15,142 nucleotides of DNA from JBMTVT01 sp049451635 (GTDB lineage: Bacteria > Bacteroidota > Bacteroidia > Flavobacteriales > Flavobacteriaceae), in assembly GCA_049451635.1 (NCBI GenBank), contig JBMTVT010000052.1:1-15142 (forward strand), given 5' to 3'. Below are positions 1 to 6,961 of the stretch, piece by piece (within the stretch, counting starts at the first letter, position 1; every line of letters begins with the position of its first letter). The translations under genes and the position numbers were made by a program. The notes under the pieces are model-generated. The model was not told the DNA's origin and searched no databases. It saw nothing but the letters and a program-made list of their open reading frames with translations.

Positions 1-91
1 AAGTTATGAATTTATCTACTGACCTCTAAAAATTTATACGTTGCAAATAGTAGAAATTAGACTTTTTTGTAAGATTTTATTTTGATTGAAA
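1..91. other. Intergenic edge, no gene seen
   Basis: This AT-rich stretch lies downstream of the DUF2480 gene and runs off the left edge. I see no open reading frame and no convincing hairpin terminator. On the minus strand a TTTGCA core preceded by TACTA resembles a loose -7 element, but its spacing departs from TAnnTTTG and there is no TTG at the -33 position, so I do not call a promoter. Confidence 0.5.
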
Positions 92-598
92 TTATTTCTT
101 TTTAAAAAGAGGAACAGAAGAACAAGCTTCACCATACATAATAGATTTTGCAATGGGCTTTAGTTTTGTTGCTAACATGATATAAGCATTTTGTGGTACG
201 GGTTTTTTAGAACACCCTCTAATGATGATGGGTTTATCTGCAAATTCTGAAACATCTAAATCATTTATAACATCTTGATAAATTGCTGTTTCTAAAGCTT
301 CTAAATTTCCAATGACAGTTTTTTTTGTATAAGGTTCTAATTGAATAGATAAAAGCATAAAAGCCCAACCTGGTATGATGGCATCGCTGCTACATGTTAA
401 GGCTACGTAGCTATCTTGAAATTTTGACCAATCAAATTCAGACACCTGTTTTCTAAAGTCTTTTTCGCGTAACACAAAACCTTCAAAAAGCCAATCTTTA
501 ATATCAAACAATACACGATAACCTTTAGGATAATAATCCTCAAGATTTACGGGAACTAGCTTACTATTCGCTACGCGATTTATGATTTCGTCTGACAT
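92..598 (-). CDS. DUF2480 family protein, SUF-linked, function unknown
   Basis: A 168-residue soluble protein with no signal peptide or membrane segment, recognised as the Bacteroidota DUF2480 family. No biochemical role is known to me. The sequence shows three cysteines in family-like contexts: C69 (TCSSDAI), C129 (RGCSKKPVP) and C159 (GEACSSVPL). They could be metal or Fe-S ligands, or thiols handling sulfur, but that is inference. It starts 7 bases after the DUF59 gene ends and is probably co-transcribed with it and sufE, so a cytoplasmic role near Fe-S cluster assembly is likely by context. The start (MSDEII) is the natural one, and the length looks complete. I am sure of the gene and family but not of any function. 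Confidence 0.88.
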   Translation of the reverse strand: MSDEIINRVANSKLVPVNLEDYYPKGYRVLFDIKDWLFEGFVLREKDFRKQVSEFDWSKFQDSYVALTCSSDAIIPGWAFMLLSIQLEPYTKKTVIGNLEALETAIYQDVINDLDVSEFADKPIIIRGCSKKPVPQNAYIMLATKLKPIAKSIMYGEACSSVPLFKKK

Positions 599-605
599 GA
601 ATTAA

Positions 606-932
606 TTAAAGCATACCAAGTTCTAACTTTGCCTCTTCACTCATGAGTTCTTGCGTCCATGGCGGATCGAAAGTAATTTCTACTTCAGCACTTTTTACGG
701 CGTTTAAAGATTTTACTTTTTCTTCAACCTCTAAAGGCAAGGTTTCTGCTACGGGACAGTTGGGTGTTGTAAGCGTCATTAAAATTTTTACATCGTAGTC
801 TTCGTTTACAAACACATCATAAATTAACCCTAATTCGTAAATATCAACAGGTATTTCTGGGTCGTAAATCGTTTTTAAAACGTTTACTATTTTTTCACCT
901 AATTCGTTGGTATCAATGGTTGTGTCGCTCAT
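606..932 (-). CDS. SUF-associated DUF59 (MIP18/SufT-type) Fe-S assembly protein
   Basis: A 108-residue cytoplasmic protein of the DUF59/MIP18 family, in the form commonly annotated as 'SUF system Fe-S cluster assembly protein'. Family hallmarks are visible: the DPEIPVD motif at residues 24-30, the TTPNCP motif with the conserved cysteine C59, and the FDPPW segment ending at W92. Relatives (SufT in Gram-positives, MIP18/CIAO2 in eukaryotes) help deliver Fe-S clusters to target proteins, so a late maturation role is expected by family. It lies 69 bases downstream of sufE and 7 bases upstream of the DUF2480 gene, consistent with a sufE-DUF59-DUF2480 transcript. The full family length is present. 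The exact client proteins cannot be told from sequence. Confidence 0.92.
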   Translation of the reverse strand: MSDTTIDTNELGEKIVNVLKTIYDPEIPVDIYELGLIYDVFVNEDYDVKILMTLTTPNCPVAETLPLEVEEKVKSLNAVKSAEVEITFDPPWTQELMSEEAKLELGML

Positions 933-940
933 TTCTTTAT

Positions 941-996
941 TGTTTGTTGTTGAGGTGTTTGTTGTTAAGTTTTCTAAAAGGTTTTACAACAAACAA
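941..996. repeat. 11-base repeat, two direct and one inverted copy
   Basis: Between sufE and the DUF59 gene the 11-mer TGTTTGTTGTT occurs at 941-951 and 956-966, and its complement recurs with one mismatch at about 986-996. The inverted copy could pair with either direct copy in the minus-strand mRNA; one pairing is a perfect 9-base stem (957-965 with 986-994) around a 20-base loop. A second dyad, GTTAAGTT/AACTTAAC (964-971 and 995-1002), overlaps it. There is no T-run, so this is not a classical terminator. It may be a mRNA processing or attenuation structure, or simple low-complexity sequence. Confidence 0.4.
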
Positions 997-1001
997 CTTA
1001 A

Positions 1002-1424
1002 CTATTTAAGTTGTGTTTGATATGCAATCGCATACATTTTAAGTTGTTTTATCATGCTCACCAAGCCATTGGCTCTTGTAGGTGATAAATGTTCTTTTAA
1101 ACCTATTTTATCAATAAAATCGGTATTGGCTTCAATGATATCTTTTGGGTGTTGATTTGAAAACGCACGAATTAAAATAGCAATAATACCTTTTGTAATA
1201 ATGGCATCACTATCTGCTGTAAATATTACTTTGTTGTCTTTCATTTCTGCGTGTACCCAAACTTTACTTTGGCAACCTTTTATGATGTTGCTTTCAGTTT
1301 TGTATTGGTCGTCAATTAGAGGTAAATCTTTCCCTAAATCAATCATATATTGATAGCGCTCTTCCCAATCTTCAAACATTGAGAACTCGTCAATTATTTC
1401 TTCCTGTATATTTTCTATAATCAC
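1002..1424 (-). CDS. sufE: SufE, sulfur acceptor for SufS
   Basis: SufE accepts persulfide sulfur from SufS and passes it to SufB. The active-site cysteine lies in the conserved segment IIKGCQSKVW. I choose the GTG at 1424-1422 as start, giving 140 residues. Two things support this: the active cysteine then becomes C51, the same number as in E. coli SufE, and a TAnnTTTG promoter element lies at 1448-1441, inside the extra codons of the longer ATG-started frame (up to 1457), so that ATG would precede the transcript. The 11 extra residues are hydrophobic and not family-like. The gene leads a probable sufE-DUF59-DUF2480 unit and is separated from sufS by two unrelated genes. Identity is firm; the exact start is likely but unproven. 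Confidence 0.93.
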   Translation of the reverse strand: MIIENIQEEIIDEFSMFEDWEERYQYMIDLGKDLPLIDDQYKTESNIIKGCQSKVWVHAEMKDNKVIFTADSDAIITKGIIAILIRAFSNQHPKDIIEANTDFIDKIGLKEHLSPTRANGLVSMIKQLKMYAIAYQTQLK

Positions 1425-1440
1425 AATAACTAATTTTATA

Positions 1441-1471
1441 CAAAAATACAACATCAAACATTGCTATTCAA
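1441..1471 (-). promoter_or_regulatory. Candidate sufE promoter
   Basis: The minus strand has TTG at 1471-1469, a 20-base spacer, and TATTTTTG at 1448-1441. This matches the Bacteroidota sigma-A pattern (TTTG, about 17-23 bases, TAnnTTTG), with only the first T of the -33 element missing. The -33 element lies in the last codons of the upstream META gene. Transcription would begin around 1434-1436, about 10 bases before the GTG proposed as the sufE start. Confidence 0.6.
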
Positions 1472-2279
1472 TGTTTTCTGAAATTGATAAGATTTCTTTA
1501 ACAAGTTCTGCGATTTCTGCTGGTGGATTTCCATGATCAAAAGGTGCAGACTCGTAAGTTTTGTCACCTTTTGTTATTTTTAAATGAGCAATGGCTGCTC
1601 CATCATATTGAAAAGCTTTACTTGGGGCTTTTAAAGTTGATATGGTTTCTATATCTATAGATCCCAACATTTCTATAATAGTGTTCCAATTTTTTTCATC
1701 ACAAGGTTTGCGATTAGGCTCTCCACCTCTTTTTTGAGAGCTTGAAATTATTTTTTCATTAATAATTATTTGGTTGTAAACACCTCTAGAAGAAGCTGAA
1801 TATTCAATAATATAATTTTTCTTTGATTGTTCAGTATCAGATGGTTCTAAAAAGGCTTCAATTAAAATAAGATCTTCGCTTTTCAAACTAATTTGATTTT
1901 GGTCAATTGAGTAGACATTCACCTTTCCTAATGTTTTAAGTAATTCATCTTCAACATCCATAAGATTTTCACAATACATTTTTGTTGATGCTAATACTTC
2001 TATTTTCAATGAGTTTGAATCTGTGCTATAATTACCAAAAAAACAATTACAACCAGCAAAGCCAGATATTTTGTTGTTAGCATCATCAAACTTTACAGTT
2101 AAATTATTCGGAAGCTTATTATTAGCACCAATTGATGAAATAACATATGTTCCAGATAATGTTTCATTTTCACCTGCTTGTTCTATATCATTTTGCATAT
2201 TTGATGTTTCTTTTTGGCATTTACAGGACTGTAGAAAAAATACTGTAAAGATTATACTTATAAATTTTGTTATTGACAT
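1464..2279 (-). CDS. META-domain (HslJ-like) lipoprotein
   Basis: A 271-residue predicted lipoprotein. An N-terminal hydrophobic segment ends in a lipobox (FLQSC, lipidated C19). A META domain covers about residues 42-115, with its signature around GFAGCNCFFGNY. The C-terminal part (about 150-265) has no domain I recognise, though it carries a Cys-Asp-Glu-Lys segment and a HGNPPAEIAELV stretch that look globular. META-domain proteins are envelope proteins, some linked to heat shock or inhibitor resistance, so no specific function follows. It lies between a terminator and sufE and is unrelated to Fe-S assembly. A weak promoter may use TTTG in the terminator loop (2319-2316) and TAATTTTA (2298-2291). 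Its last codons overlap the sufE promoter. Confidence 0.85.
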   Translation of the reverse strand: MSITKFISIIFTVFFLQSCKCQKETSNMQNDIEQAGENETLSGTYVISSIGANNKLPNNLTVKFDDANNKISGFAGCNCFFGNYSTDSNSLKIEVLASTKMYCENLMDVEDELLKTLGKVNVYSIDQNQISLKSEDLILIEAFLEPSDTEQSKKNYIIEYSASSRGVYNQIIINEKIISSSQKRGGEPNRKPCDEKNWNTIIEMLGSIDIETISTLKAPSKAFQYDGAAIAHLKITKGDKTYESAPFDHGNPPAEIAELVKEILSISENIE

Positions 2280-2304
2280 CTATTTAATTTTAAAATTAAG
2301 ATAC

Positions 2305-2332
2305 AAAAAAGACGCCAAAGTTGGCGTCTTTT
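2305..2332 (-). terminator. Rho-independent terminator after the M43 protease pseudogene
   Basis: A near-perfect hairpin pairs AAAAGACGCCA with TGGCGTCTTTT around a short AAGT loop, and on the minus strand it is followed by a run of six T. It lies 25 bases after the protease stop codon and 25 bases before the META gene start, so it should end the transcript coming from the suf/protease side. It would also have T residues on the plus strand, but no plus-strand gene needs it. Confidence 0.85.
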
Positions 2333-2357
2333 AAAATTTTATTGAATTAAGAAAGTA

Positions 2358-3423
2358 TTAGTTTCCAGCCATGGTTGCTCTAGCACCACCTAAAGCAAAA
2401 ATAGCACGCATTCTATTTCTTTGCCTATCAGTGAATATATACATATAAGCATCATCGGTATAATCTATATAATTCATGGTCATATCTGTTGTTTGATAGT
2501 TGATTGTTGGATAAGAAGGACAGCCATAGTTTGCGCCATCTGAACTTGGTGTATCAGCAACAAAATCGTCTTGTCTACATCTACCATCACCCCAAATATG
2601 CCGTAAGTTTAAATAGTGACCAACTTCGTGAGTCGCTGTTCTTCCTAAGTTGTAAGGTGCAGCAGAACTACCTGGTAAACTTGAGTGCAATAATACAACA
2701 CCATCGGTTGATGAATTTCCACCAGTGAACTGAGCATAACCCAAAATACCACCACCTATATTACATACCCAGATATTCAAATGTGTTTCTGGTGTAATTG
2801 GAGGATAAGCAGATTTAACCGAATTGTTTGTTCCCCATGAAGCTTTAGAATCATTATGTCTAAATGTTCCAGCTAATGAAAAAGTGATATCAGTAGTTGT
2901 AGCATCATTAACAAAATTTGTTGCTCCAGAAGGCAGTAAATTTGTATTTGCACTATTAAAATCGTCGTTTAGTACATTTGCGAACTTATTTGCCCATTTG
3001 TTACATCATTTGCATTAGGCAAAATTATGTGCACATATACAGGAATGTCTATGGTTCCTAAACCATCGTTAATTGGAAGCACATCAACGTCAGTGTCTCC
3101 GCCACTGCCATTACCGTCACCTGGTTTACCTTTTCCATTACCTTTAGCAGCAATGAATTTTCTGGTTTGGTACTCAACATCGTACATTTTTTGTGCTAAT
3201 ACTGGATTTGCGTCAAGTTGTTTGTTTAAAACATCCTAGAGTAGCATGTTTTTAATTTTTCTTTTGAACTAGCAACTTTTGAGCTTAAATCTTCGGAGAA
3301 ATCTGTGCGAACATAAAAATCGCTCATGTCAATTTCTTGTTCTTGAGCGATTTCGTTTTTTTCATCATCACATGCTGTAACTAATAAGGCCACAGCTGTC
3401 ATACTTAAAAATAATTTTTTCAT
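2358..3423 (-). pseudogene. M43-family zinc metalloprotease lipoprotein, broken by two frame disruptions
   Basis: Three consecutive frames together encode one M43 (pappalysin/cytophagalysin-type) protease of about 355 residues. Segment 1 (3423 to about 3236) has a lipoprotein signal ending in LLVTAC and stops at TAA just after. Segment 2 (about 3235 to 2976) resumes as DVLNKQL, holds a Gly/Lys-rich linker and VYVHIILPN, and stops at 2969. Segment 3 resumes as LNDDFNSA and runs open to 2358. Segment 3 carries the zinc motif HEVGHYLNLRH at 2630-2598 and the Met-turn-like MTMNYIDY, so the catalytic core is intact but out of frame. The first break fits one missing base; the second fits one or four missing bases. 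It interrupts the suf gene order. Two assembly errors remain possible, in which case this would be a working secreted protease. Confidence 0.85.
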
Positions 3424-3452
3424 TTGTAATAAAAATGTGAATTAGTCGATAT

Positions 3453-3485
3453 GAAAGATATATTTTTTTAGAAAATACCTTACAA
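3453..3485 (-). promoter_or_regulatory. Weak candidate promoter for the protease pseudogene
   Basis: In the 156-base gap after sufS the minus strand has TTG at 3485-3483, a 22-base spacer and TATCTTTC at 3460-3453, one base off the TAnnTTTG consensus. A start near 3446 would give a leader of about 23 bases. The gap holds no clear terminator for sufS, only a pyrimidine-rich tract at about 3550-3578. This is a tentative call. Confidence 0.3.
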
Positions 3486-3579
3486 TTTCATAAAAAATGT
3501 GTTAACTATTCGATAAAAAGAATTATGGAGTTAAATAATTAACATCACAAAAAATAAGAAAAGAAAGAGAAAAGAAATC

Positions 3580-4794
3580 TTAAGAAAGCATCATTTTTGC
3601 TTTTTTAACACCTTCTATTAAGGTGTCAATTTCAGATTTTGTATTGTAAAAAGAGAAAGATGCCCTAACGGTTCCTGGAATTTTGAAATAATCCATAATA
3701 GGTTGTGCACAATGATGACCAGTACGAACGGCAATACCCAATTTATCTAAAATAGTGCCCACATCGTATGGGTGAATATCTTTTAAGTTAAAGGAAATAA
3801 CAGATGTTTTTTCTTTTGAAGTACCATATATTTTTAAACCTTCGATTTCTAAAAGCTTTTTTGTAGCATATTCCAACAACTTGTGTTCATAAGCCGCAAT
3901 AGCATCAAAACCGATAGCATTCATGTAGTCTAGAGCGGCTCCAAAAGCAATGCCACCACAAATATTGGGTGTACCAGCTTCAAATTTATGTGGCAGAGGC
4001 GCATAAGTTGTTTTTTCAAATGTTACTTCGGCAATCATTTCGCCACCGCCTTGGTAAGGAGGTAGTTTATTTAACCATTCTTCTTTTCCATATAGCATAC
4101 CAACGCCTGTTGGCCCGCACATTTTGTGGGCAGATGCAACATAAAAATCGACATCTAATTTTTGAACGTCTGTTTTAATGTGTGGAGAAGATTGTGCACC
4201 ATCAATTAAAACAGCTGCTCCAACTTTATGGGCTTTAACAATAATATATTCAATTGGGTTGATGGTTCCTAAGGCATTGGATACATGATTAACAAAAACC
4301 AGTTTGGTGTTTTTTGAAAGCAGTTTGTCGTATTCATTCATTTCCAACTCGCCTTCAAGATTCATAGGAATTACCTTTAAAGTAGCTCCAGTGCGTTCAC
4401 AAAGCATTTGCCAAGGCACAATATTACTATGGTGCTCTAAGGCTGACACTATAATTTCATCGTCTTTTTTTAAGAATGATGAAAAGCCATTGGCAACTAA
4501 ATTAATACTATCGGTAGTTCCAGATGTGAAAATAATTTCGTGTGAAAACTTAGCATTAAAGTGTTTTTGGATTTTTTGTCGAGCTTGTTCGTATAAATCG
4601 GTAGCTTCTTGACTTAACGTATGCACGCCCCGGTGTATATTGGCGTTGTAGTTTGAATAATAATCTACAATAACGTCAATAACTTGTTGTGGCGTTTGTG
4701 AGGTTGCAGCATTATCAAAATATACCAAAGGTTTACCATTAACTTTACGTGAAAGTATGGGAAAATCTTTTCGTATATCTTCTACTTTAAACAT
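3580..4794 (-). CDS. sufS: SufS cysteine desulfurase
   Basis: A 404-residue, PLP-dependent group II cysteine desulfurase that converts cysteine to alanine and leaves a persulfide on its own cysteine for SufE. Key residues are all visible: H121 (LEHHSN), D198 and Q201 (IDGAQ) contacting the PLP ring, K224 (SAHK) forming the Schiff base, and C362 (TGHHCAQ) as the persulfide cysteine. These match E. coli H123, D200, Q203, K226 and C364 with a constant offset of two. Length is normal and the protein is cytoplasmic. It lies 85 bases after sufD, with a structured element in the gap, and probably belongs to the sufA-promoted operon. Its partner sufE is more than 2 kb away, behind two unrelated genes. 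Identity is firm. Confidence 0.97.
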   Translation of the reverse strand: MFKVEDIRKDFPILSRKVNGKPLVYFDNAATSQTPQQVIDVIVDYYSNYNANIHRGVHTLSQEATDLYEQARQKIQKHFNAKFSHEIIFTSGTTDSINLVANGFSSFLKKDDEIIVSALEHHSNIVPWQMLCERTGATLKVIPMNLEGELEMNEYDKLLSKNTKLVFVNHVSNALGTINPIEYIIVKAHKVGAAVLIDGAQSSPHIKTDVQKLDVDFYVASAHKMCGPTGVGMLYGKEEWLNKLPPYQGGGEMIAEVTFEKTTYAPLPHKFEAGTPNICGGIAFGAALDYMNAIGFDAIAAYEHKLLEYATKKLLEIEGLKIYGTSKEKTSVISFNLKDIHPYDVGTILDKLGIAVRTGHHCAQPIMDYFKIPGTVRASFSFYNTKSEIDTLIEGVKKAKMMLS

Positions 4795-4805
4795 GGTTTT
4801 ACATT

Positions 4806-4871
4806 TAGCCCCGATAGAAGCGGTATCCTTTTTTGAAAAAAAAGATAAAGCGAATAGCGGGAAATAGCTTC
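4806..4871. ncRNA. Structured intergenic element between sufD and sufS (Flavo-1-like, unverified)
   Basis: Read on the minus strand, AGC (4869-4867) pairs with GCU (4809-4807). A UAUUU bulge follows, then CCCG (4861-4858) pairs with CGGG (4813-4810). An internal loop with CUAUUCGC and ACCGCUUCUAU separates these from a U-rich/A-rich hairpin at 4825-4846 (AUC/GAU plus U:A pairs). This layout, with the AGCUAUUUCCCGC and CGGGGCUA ends, resembles an intergenic element that I recall as common in Flavobacteriaceae and possibly the Flavo-1 RNA motif; I cannot verify that here. It has too few terminal U residues for a simple terminator on either strand. It may affect sufD/sufS mRNA stability or partial readthrough. 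Confidence 0.5.
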
Positions 4872-4879
4872 AAAATATT

Positions 4880-6211
4880 TTACAAATGAAAGCCTAAATT
4901 AACACCTAATTTATTGGCTATAATTTTTGTGATGCGTTGTTTCATTTCAGGGATTTTAACCGAACTCAAAACATTATTGCTAAACGCATACATCAACAGT
5001 GCTTTTGCTTCCTTTTTTGGAATACCACGCGATTGCATGTAAAACAGTGCACTCTCGTCCAACTGGCCAATGGTACAACCATGAGAACATTTTACATCGT
5101 CGGCAAAAATTTCGAGTTGTGGTTTGGTGTTTATGGAGGCTTTATCGCTTATTAAAATATTGTTGTTGGCTTGAAAGGCATTGGTTTTTTGAGCTTCTTT
5201 TTCAACCACTACCTTTCCGTTGAAAACACCCGTTGAGTTTTCATCAAAAATGCCTTTATAATCTTGATGGCTTTCACAATTTGGCTCAATATGGTGAACC
5301 AACGTGTTGTGATCTACATGTTGTTTGTTGCCAATAATAGTTACCCCTTTTAGGGTTGAATCGATACGTTCACCATGTTGATAAAAATTAAGGTTGTTTC
5401 GGGTTAATTTTCCACCAAACGAAAAAGTGTGAACTGAGGCAACACTTTCTTGTTTTTGTTTAATAAAGGTATTATCTATTAACGAAGCATTTAAAGTATC
5501 GTTTTGGATTTTATAATAATCAACAATGGCGCGTTTGTTTGTAAAGATTTCGGTAACAGAGTTTGTTAAAACTGCATTATTTGTCAAGCTTTGATGACGT
5601 TCGATAATTTGCACATGTGAATTCTCATCAATTACAATGAGGTTTCGTGGTTGTAACAAGATGGCTGATTCATTTCCTGTTGAAAAATGAATAATTTGAA
5701 TCGGTTTTTCAACTAGCTTATTTTTAGGAATATGAATGTAAGCACCTTCGCTTGAAAATGCCGTGTTTAAAGACGGTAAGCTATCTTTAGAAGCGGCTTT
5801 ATTAAAATAATTTTCAATAACTAAACGGTATTTAGGTTTTGAAAAGGCGGCAGACATTAAACAAATATCCATACCATCATGTGTGGTTTGTGATAAGTGC
5901 GATGAATATTTACCGTCTATGAATACAATTTTATAAGTATCAATATCGTGGATGAAATATTTTTTTACATCACGGTATTCTATAGCGTTTTCCTGTTTTG
6001 GAAAAACACTGTAATCTTCTTTTAAAATTTTATTTAAGGATGTGTATTTCCAAGCTTCCTCTTTTTTTGTAGGGAAGCCTTTTTCGTCAAATATTTTAAT
6101 AGCATCGTTTCTTATATCGTGGACATAAGTATAGTTATCTACATGATCTTCAAAAACCATAAACGATGATAATAATTTTTCTTTTAAATCCATTTGATTG
6201 GTGTTAAGCAT
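4880..6211 (-). CDS. sufD: SufD, Fe-S scaffold complex subunit
   Basis: A 443-residue SufB/SufD-family protein that, as SufD, partners SufB and SufC in the SufBC2D scaffold complex, where the Fe-S cluster is built at the SufB-SufD interface. The beta-helix core occupies about residues 150-380. The C-terminal motif KCSHGCT contains H377, the likely equivalent of E. coli SufD H360, an interface residue needed for assembly. The next segment (LDESALFYMQSRG) is the family's typical C-terminal helix region. The start ATG overlaps the last 8 bases of sufC, showing translational coupling; M7 is a possible alternative start. The sequence is complete and cytoplasmic. Confidence 0.95.
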   Translation of the reverse strand: MLNTNQMDLKEKLLSSFMVFEDHVDNYTYVHDIRNDAIKIFDEKGFPTKKEEAWKYTSLNKILKEDYSVFPKQENAIEYRDVKKYFIHDIDTYKIVFIDGKYSSHLSQTTHDGMDICLMSAAFSKPKYRLVIENYFNKAASKDSLPSLNTAFSSEGAYIHIPKNKLVEKPIQIIHFSTGNESAILLQPRNLIVIDENSHVQIIERHQSLTNNAVLTNSVTEIFTNKRAIVDYYKIQNDTLNASLIDNTFIKQKQESVASVHTFSFGGKLTRNNLNFYQHGERIDSTLKGVTIIGNKQHVDHNTLVHHIEPNCESHQDYKGIFDENSTGVFNGKVVVEKEAQKTNAFQANNNILISDKASINTKPQLEIFADDVKCSHGCTIGQLDESALFYMQSRGIPKKEAKALLMYAFSNNVLSSVKIPEMKQRITKIIANKLGVNLGFHL

Positions 6212-6956
6212 TCACTTCTTCTTTAATCCAGTCATAACCTTTTTCCTCAAGTTCGTGTGCCAATTCTTTAGTGCCCGATTTTACAATTTTACCGTTATAA
6301 AGTACGTGTACAAAATCGGGAACTATATAATCTAATAAACGTTGGTAGTGGGTAATTACTACCACAGCATTGTCTTTACTTTTTAGTTTATTAACCCCAT
6401 TTGCTACAATGCGAAGGGCATCGATATCTAATCCAGAATCGGTTTCATCAAGGATAGCCAATTTAGGTTCTAGCATAGCCATTTGAAAGATTTCATTACG
6501 TTTTTTCTCTCCTCCTGAAAACCCTTCATTTAAAGATCGAGATAAAAATTTTCTATCAATCTCTAGTAAATCCGCTTTTTCGCGAATCAATTTTAGCATG
6601 TCTTTAGCGGGCATATCTTCGAGCCCTTTGGCTTTTCTAGATTCGTTAATGGCCGTTTTAATAAAATTGGTCACAGAAACACCTGGTATTTCAATAGGGT
6701 ATTGAAATGATAAGAAGATGCCTTTGTGGGCGCGCTCTTCAGCAGCTAATTCATCAATGTCTTCACCTTCAAAAAGTATGTTCCCCTTGGTTACTTCATA
6801 GTCCTCCTTACCAGCAATTACCGATGCAAGCGTACTTTTACCTGAGCCATTTGGTCCCATTATGGCATGAACTTCTCCCGGTTTAACTTCAAGGTTAATC
6901 CCTTTTAAAATACTTTTATCTTCAACACTTGCGTGTAAATTATCAATTTTTAACAT
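6204..6956 (-). CDS. sufC: SufC, ABC-type ATPase of the SUF complex
   Basis: A 250-residue cytoplasmic ABC ATPase that drives the conformational change of SufBC2D. It shows a Walker A (GPNGSGKST, residues 34-42), Q-loop Q85, ABC signature (FSGGEKKR from F146), Walker B (LAILDETD with D170 and E171) and the switch histidine H203 (ITHY). The serine-flanked signature and the ETDSGLDIDAL segment are typical of SufC rather than of transporters. It follows the NlpE-like lipoprotein gene by 5 bases and overlaps sufD by 8 bases, so it lies in the same transcript. Length is normal. Confidence 0.97.
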   Translation of the reverse strand: MLKIDNLHASVEDKSILKGINLEVKPGEVHAIMGPNGSGKSTLASVIAGKEDYEVTKGNILFEGEDIDELAAEERAHKGIFLSFQYPIEIPGVSVTNFIKTAINESRKAKGLEDMPAKDMLKLIREKADLLEIDRKFLSRSLNEGFSGGEKKRNEIFQMAMLEPKLAILDETDSGLDIDALRIVANGVNKLKSKDNAVVVITHYQRLLDYIVPDFVHVLYNGKIVKSGTKELAHELEEKGYDWIKEEVNA

Positions 6957-6961
6957 ACTAT

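Noticed and set aside
1425..1457. N-terminal extension of SufE from the first ATG
   Set aside because: A promoter lies inside it, the extra residues are not family-like, and the GTG start gives the family-standard length and cysteine position.
2071..2334. Plus-strand open frame of 87 codons opposite the META gene and terminator
   Set aside because: It lies antisense to a well-supported lipoprotein gene, runs through a terminator hairpin and has no family-like sequence. The same holds for other plus-strand frames within 2504-12550 and the minus-strand frame at 14287-14547 inside thiL.
4806..4871. Simple rho-independent terminator after sufD
   Set aside because: The hairpin is U-rich inside its stem but lacks a T-run after the closing stem on the minus strand, and the bulge/internal-loop layout fits a structured element better.
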